Part shown: positions 60,217 to 64,000 of the stretch, piece after piece
Layout: each line of letters begins with the position of its first letter
Numbering within the stretch: position 1 is the stretch's first letter
Assembly (NCBI GenBank): GCA_001564275.1
Contig: LKND01000002.1
Location: forward strand, 23,456 to 87,455
DNA length: 64,000 bases
Source of the DNA: Natrialbaceae archaeon Tc-Br11_E2g14
GTDB lineage: Archaea > Halobacteriota > Halobacteria > Halobacteriales > Natrialbaceae
Direction of reading: 5' to 3'
Position numbers and translations under genes: made by a program
Notes under the pieces: generated by a model
Seen by the model: the letters and a program-made list of their open reading frames with translations, nothing else
Databases searched by the model: none
Told to the model about the DNA's origin: nothing

Positions 60217-60278
60217 TCTCGAGAGCCGACACACTCGCTTCAATCGTCTTTTACGGACGGAGCCTGTAGTAACGGGCC

Positions 60279-60932
60279 ATGAGCGATTCCCAGGACCGGC
60301 TCCCAACGCCCTGTCCGTCGTGTTCGCCGGACCTCGAGACGGTCCACGAGGTGCTGTCACCCGGCGGTGGCAGCCTCACCGTCCGCTGTTCCGAGTGTGG
60401 ACACGTCCACAAAATCCAGCCCGAAGCCGAACGCGAGGTCACCCTCGACGTCGTCGTCTCCCAGGACGACGAATCGTTCACCGCGAACGTGACCACGCCC
60501 GCCGAGGAGACCGTCGAACTCGGCGACGAGTTCTTGCTCGAGACCGAGGACGTCCTCGCGACCGTCCGGGTCACCAGCATCGAAATCGGCGAGATGAAAC
60601 GCGCCGACTCGGCTCCGGCCGAGGAGGTCGAGACGGTCTGGACCCGGGAGGTCGACAACGTCTCGGTGAACGTGACGGTCCACCCGCAGGACGGCCGCCA
60701 GGAGGACAGCCGTTCGATCACGGTCTACGTCCCCGGCGATTACGAGTTCACCGTCGGCGAGACGGACAGCTTCGGTGACGACGAGTTCGAAATCGATGCT
60801 TTCGTCGTCCGTGGCGATGCCGAGGGCTACGAGCGTGATCGCTACGAACAGCCCGGCGACACCGTCCTGGCGAAGGACGCAAAACGCGTCTACGCCTACG
60901 ACGAGACGACTCGAGCCTGGTCGGCCTGGTAA
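60279..60932 (+). CDS. HVO_0476-family zinc finger protein
   Basis: TPCPSCSPDLETVHEVLSPGGGSLTVRCSECGHVHKI. Confidence 0.9.
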   Translation: MSDSQDRLPTPCPSCSPDLETVHEVLSPGGGSLTVRCSECGHVHKIQPEAEREVTLDVVVSQDDESFTANVTTPAEETVELGDEFLLETEDVLATVRVTSIEIGEMKRADSAPAEEVETVWTREVDNVSVNVTVHPQDGRQEDSRSITVYVPGDYEFTVGETDSFGDDEFEIDAFVVRGDAEGYERDRYEQPGDTVLAKDAKRVYAYDETTRAWSAW

Positions 60933-60968
60933 GCTCGACCGACCCGAAAATCCCAACCCCAGCGGACC

Positions 60969-61634
60969 ATGACCCCATCCGATTCCCCGTCGAACGGACC
61001 CCCCGAACGCCACGAGGAACGACGACGCATGGCCGAGTCGGTCGCCCGCCGAACGGGCGTCGACGATCGTGTCGAGGCAGCCCTCGAGGCCGTTCCCAGG
61101 CACGCGTTCGTCCCGCCGGCCCGTCAGGGAACTGCCTACGCCGATCGTCCCTTGCCCATCGGCGACGACCAGACGATCAGCGCGCCACACATGGTGGCCA
61201 TCATGGCCGACCACCTCGATCTCTCGCCGGGCGATCGAGTCCTCGAGATCGGTACCGGCTGTGGCTACCACGCCGCCGTCACGGCTGAACTCGTCGGCCC
61301 CGACTGCGTTTATAGCGTCGAGTACAGCACTCGACTCGCCGAGCGTGCCCGCGATATGCTCGCCGACCTGGGCTACGACGACATCGCGGTCCGCGTCGGC
61401 GACGGCCGCGAGGGGTGGCCCGAACACGCCCCGTTCGACGCCGCCTACCTCACCTGTGGCGCCGCCGACTTTCCCGAGGCCGTCGTCGAGCAGGTTCGTC
61501 CCGGCGGTCGTCTGCTCGCGCCCCTCGGGTCCGACACCGGCGTCCAGACACTCACCTATGCCCGGAAACGGGCCGACGGCTCCCTCGAGCGACGCAAAGA
61601 AGGTGGCGTTCGGTTCGTTCACATCCGCGGGTGA
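60969..61634 (+). CDS. pcm: Protein-L-isoaspartate O-methyltransferase
   Basis: PIGDDQTISAPHMVAIM; VLEIGTGCGYHAAV; GGRLLAPLG. Confidence 0.94.
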   Translation: MTPSDSPSNGPPERHEERRRMAESVARRTGVDDRVEAALEAVPRHAFVPPARQGTAYADRPLPIGDDQTISAPHMVAIMADHLDLSPGDRVLEIGTGCGYHAAVTAELVGPDCVYSVEYSTRLAERARDMLADLGYDDIAVRVGDGREGWPEHAPFDAAYLTCGAADFPEAVVEQVRPGGRLLAPLGSDTGVQTLTYARKRADGSLERRKEGGVRFVHIRG

Positions 61635-61707
61635 GTCGACGACGCCAGTGCCCCTCCAGGTGCGCCAAACAGCTGCCTTTTCGAGGCGCTGGTCCCGTTG
61701 ATTAGCC

Positions 61708-62652
61708 ATGTCAGTCGACCACCCGTCGCTCGAAACGCTTCTCTTGCTTCGGGCCGCCAGGAAAACCGGCGCGCTCGAGGCGTTGATGACCACGGCCGAA
61801 ACGCCCGCCGACCTCGCCGCCGAGACCCGACTCACTGAGCGCACCGCTCAGGTACTGATCGTCGCTCTCGAGCGCGAAGGCTTTCTTACAGCCGTCGACG
61901 GCACGCTCGAGCCCACGAACCGGTCGCTCGGGTTTCTGGCCAAACGCGACGTTCGGTCCATCGGCTCGCTTCCACACCGCCTGGACCTGCTCGATCGGGG
62001 GCTCGCTCTCCCCGAACCGCTCGAGGGTGCGCCACCGATGGCGACCGTCGCGGACACACGAAACCGCCTGGGTGCGGCGGCCGCCCGCGAGGAGGCTGCC
62101 GTTCGGGCCACCGTGACCGCCGTCCATCGTCTGGCACCCGACGCCGGCCGGCTCCTCGAGATCGGCGGTGCTCCGGGTCGTCACGCCCGAGAATTCGTCG
62201 CTCGCGGTTGCTCGTGTACCCTCGTCGACACCGGCGACCGTCTCGAGGCTTCCGACGCGCTCCTCGCCCACAGCGAGGTGGACACGCTCGCGACCCCTGT
62301 ACCGTCGGACCTGAGCCTGGCGCTCGGTGACGGTTCGACGGCTGCCGACCGTTTCGACCTGATCGTGTCGATCGACCACCTGCACCGCGTTGGGCCTGCT
62401 GGCAATCGGCAATTCTTCGCCGACGCCATCGACCATCTCTCACCAGATGGCTGGATTGCCGTCGTCGATCGCTTCGAGGGATCGGCCGCCACGCGGGCTG
62501 CCGTCGAGGCACTCCTCGAGACGGCTGCCGGACGCGTCCACGACGCGGAGTGCTACCGCGAGTGGCTCGAGGCGGTCGGCTTCCACGAGCCCGTTGTCGA
62601 ACCCGTTCCCGGGACGGACCGCCATCTCGTGGCCGCCCGCCGGGAATCGTAG
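61708..62652 (+). CDS. SAM-dependent methyltransferase-like protein with N-terminal wHTH dimerisation region
   Basis: TPADLAAETRLTERTAQVLIVALEREGFL; LLEIGGAPGRHAREF; FDLIVSIDHLHRV. Confidence 0.78.
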   Translation: MSVDHPSLETLLLLRAARKTGALEALMTTAETPADLAAETRLTERTAQVLIVALEREGFLTAVDGTLEPTNRSLGFLAKRDVRSIGSLPHRLDLLDRGLALPEPLEGAPPMATVADTRNRLGAAAAREEAAVRATVTAVHRLAPDAGRLLEIGGAPGRHAREFVARGCSCTLVDTGDRLEASDALLAHSEVDTLATPVPSDLSLALGDGSTAADRFDLIVSIDHLHRVGPAGNRQFFADAIDHLSPDGWIAVVDRFEGSAATRAAVEALLETAAGRVHDAECYREWLEAVGFHEPVVEPVPGTDRHLVAARRES

Positions 62653-62712
62653 ACCTATCGGCCCGAGTTCCACAAGCGAGGCGTTGATAACCGTCGCCAC
62701 GATAGCACGCGT

Positions 62713-63456
62713 ATGGACCTCGCGGTGCTTCGGGAGGATATGGTCGACGGGCTCAGCCACGAGTCCAAGGGCGTCCTCGAGGACGATCGACTGGCCGTGG
62801 CGATGCGAGAGGTTCCGCGCCACGAGTTCGTCGACGACGAGCGACAGGCCTACGCTGACCGAGCACACGAGTGCCTCGGCACGCGCGTGCTCGCCCCCCG
62901 TACTGTCGCCCGCCTCCTCGAGCCCCTCTCGGCCCAGCCGGGGGACGCCGTGTTGATCGTGGGGAGTGGCGTCGGTTACACTGCGGCTGTGCTGGCCGAA
63001 CTCGTCGGCGAAGCGGGCGTTCACGCGGTTGACATCGCCAGACCGCTCGTTTACGAGGCCCGGACCAATCTCGAGGCCGCGGGCTACCCCGGCGTCCTCG
63101 TCGATTGCCGCGACGGGGCTGACGGGCTCGAGGCGTACGCGCCGTTCGATCGGATTCTCGTCGAGGCCGCCGTCGTCGCGCCCCCAACGTCGCTGGTCGA
63201 CCAGCTGGCGGCGGGCGGCCGACTGGTCTATCCCAGGGGGAGCCAACCCCAGGATCTCGTCGCCGTTTCAGCTGAGGGGACGACCGAACGCTTCGGCACC
63301 GTCTCGTTCGAGCCCTTGCTGGTCGAGGGTGAACAGCCGGGTGCCCTCGAGCGAAACCGCATGGCTCGCGAGGATGTCGAGCACGCTCGGTCGCGCGCCC
63401 AATCGCGAAGCGGCTGGGAACGGGACTGGATCGAGTGGGAGTCTACGACTCGATGA
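62713..63456 (+). CDS. Divergent PIMT-family methyltransferase paralog
   Basis: VPRHEFVDDERQAYADRAHECLGTRVLAPRTVARLLEPL; VLIVGSGVGYTAAVLAELVG; lacks the canonical QTISxP. Confidence 0.85.
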   Translation: MDLAVLREDMVDGLSHESKGVLEDDRLAVAMREVPRHEFVDDERQAYADRAHECLGTRVLAPRTVARLLEPLSAQPGDAVLIVGSGVGYTAAVLAELVGEAGVHAVDIARPLVYEARTNLEAAGYPGVLVDCRDGADGLEAYAPFDRILVEAAVVAPPTSLVDQLAAGGRLVYPRGSQPQDLVAVSAEGTTERFGTVSFEPLLVEGEQPGALERNRMAREDVEHARSRAQSRSGWERDWIEWESTTR

Positions 63457-63925
63457 CGACGATCTCGTTGTTCGCCTGTTCGTTCACGTAATCGGTGTCA
63501 GCTGGGGGAACGATGTCGACGTGGAGCGTCCCCGTTCGTTGGCCCTGTCTGAGCTCGGGCTCGAGATCGAGTGAGACGTCCCCACCGCCGTCGGTTTCAC
63601 CCTTTACGGCACCGTCGAGCGTTGCCTCGTCGGTCGTGACGATGACCGTCGCTCCCTCGACGGTGTTGCCGTCGTCACCGATGACCGTGAGCTGAACCGT
63701 CGTTTCGCTCCCGGCGTCGATGGTCGTTGGATCGGTCTCGACGTCGACTTCGGTTTCGCCGAGCGTGCCGATCCCGCCGAGCATGCTCATCATGATGGCG
63801 AGACTGGCCACGCCAACGACTAGCGCGATTATCAACCGGATCGGCAACCCTTCGATTGCCCGTTCGTCCGTGCCGAACCGTGTTCGTGATCGCTTCCCCA
63901 CGCGAGGTGGTCTCCGTGATCGCAT
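63443..63925 (-). CDS. Pilin-like / membrane-anchored Ig-like protein
   Basis: RAIEGLPIRLIIALVVGVASLAIMMSMLGGI hydrophobic segment after a charged leader; Ig-like STTVQLTVIGDDGNTVEGATVIVTT. Confidence 0.75.
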   Translation of the reverse strand: MRSRRPPRVGKRSRTRFGTDERAIEGLPIRLIIALVVGVASLAIMMSMLGGIGTLGETEVDVETDPTTIDAGSETTVQLTVIGDDGNTVEGATVIVTTDEATLDGAVKGETDGGGDVSLDLEPELRQGQRTGTLHVDIVPPADTDYVNEQANNEIVVIES

Positions 63926-64000
63926 GGACATCCTGGCCCCCTGATGGTACATAAACTCTCGAGGAACACCGGAAGCTACCGGGTTGGTCTGGGGGGAAAA

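Overview
Window from a haloarchaeal chromosome: high GC, acidic proteome, tightly packed genes, and haloarchaeal families throughout (RadA, TFE, thermosome, HMG-CoA reductase, HVO_0476-type zinc finger). It looks like core chromosome. I see no rRNA, tRNA, CRISPR array, prophage or transposase gene. Recognisable loci: pgk (partial), a thiamine-type ABC cassette, aldehyde:ferredoxin oxidoreductase, phosphohexomutase, larB, radA, a HemQ/PitA-like fusion, tfe, hmgA, two non-homologous GAPDH genes, an AAA ATPase, AMMECR1, YedK/HMCES, thermosome, an ABC exporter, a large CARDB-like surface protein and two PIMT paralogs. The most notable items are: (1) a dispersed hairpin repeat (called F2 here) whose end supplies the TGA stop codon of the adjacent gene in three independent copies, with compensatory stem changes between copies; (2) a second, MITE-like nested-palindrome repeat (F1) with compensatory changes; (3) a translationally coupled operon of HisKA-like/pseudo-receiver, receiver, HEAT and processive GT2 genes; (4) two TrmB-like half-site pairs between the divergent GAPDH genes, placed as expected for opposite regulation; (5) a roughly 30-bp palindromic operator-like motif shared by two distant loci. 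All family calls come from reading the sequence and recalling families; no searches were run.
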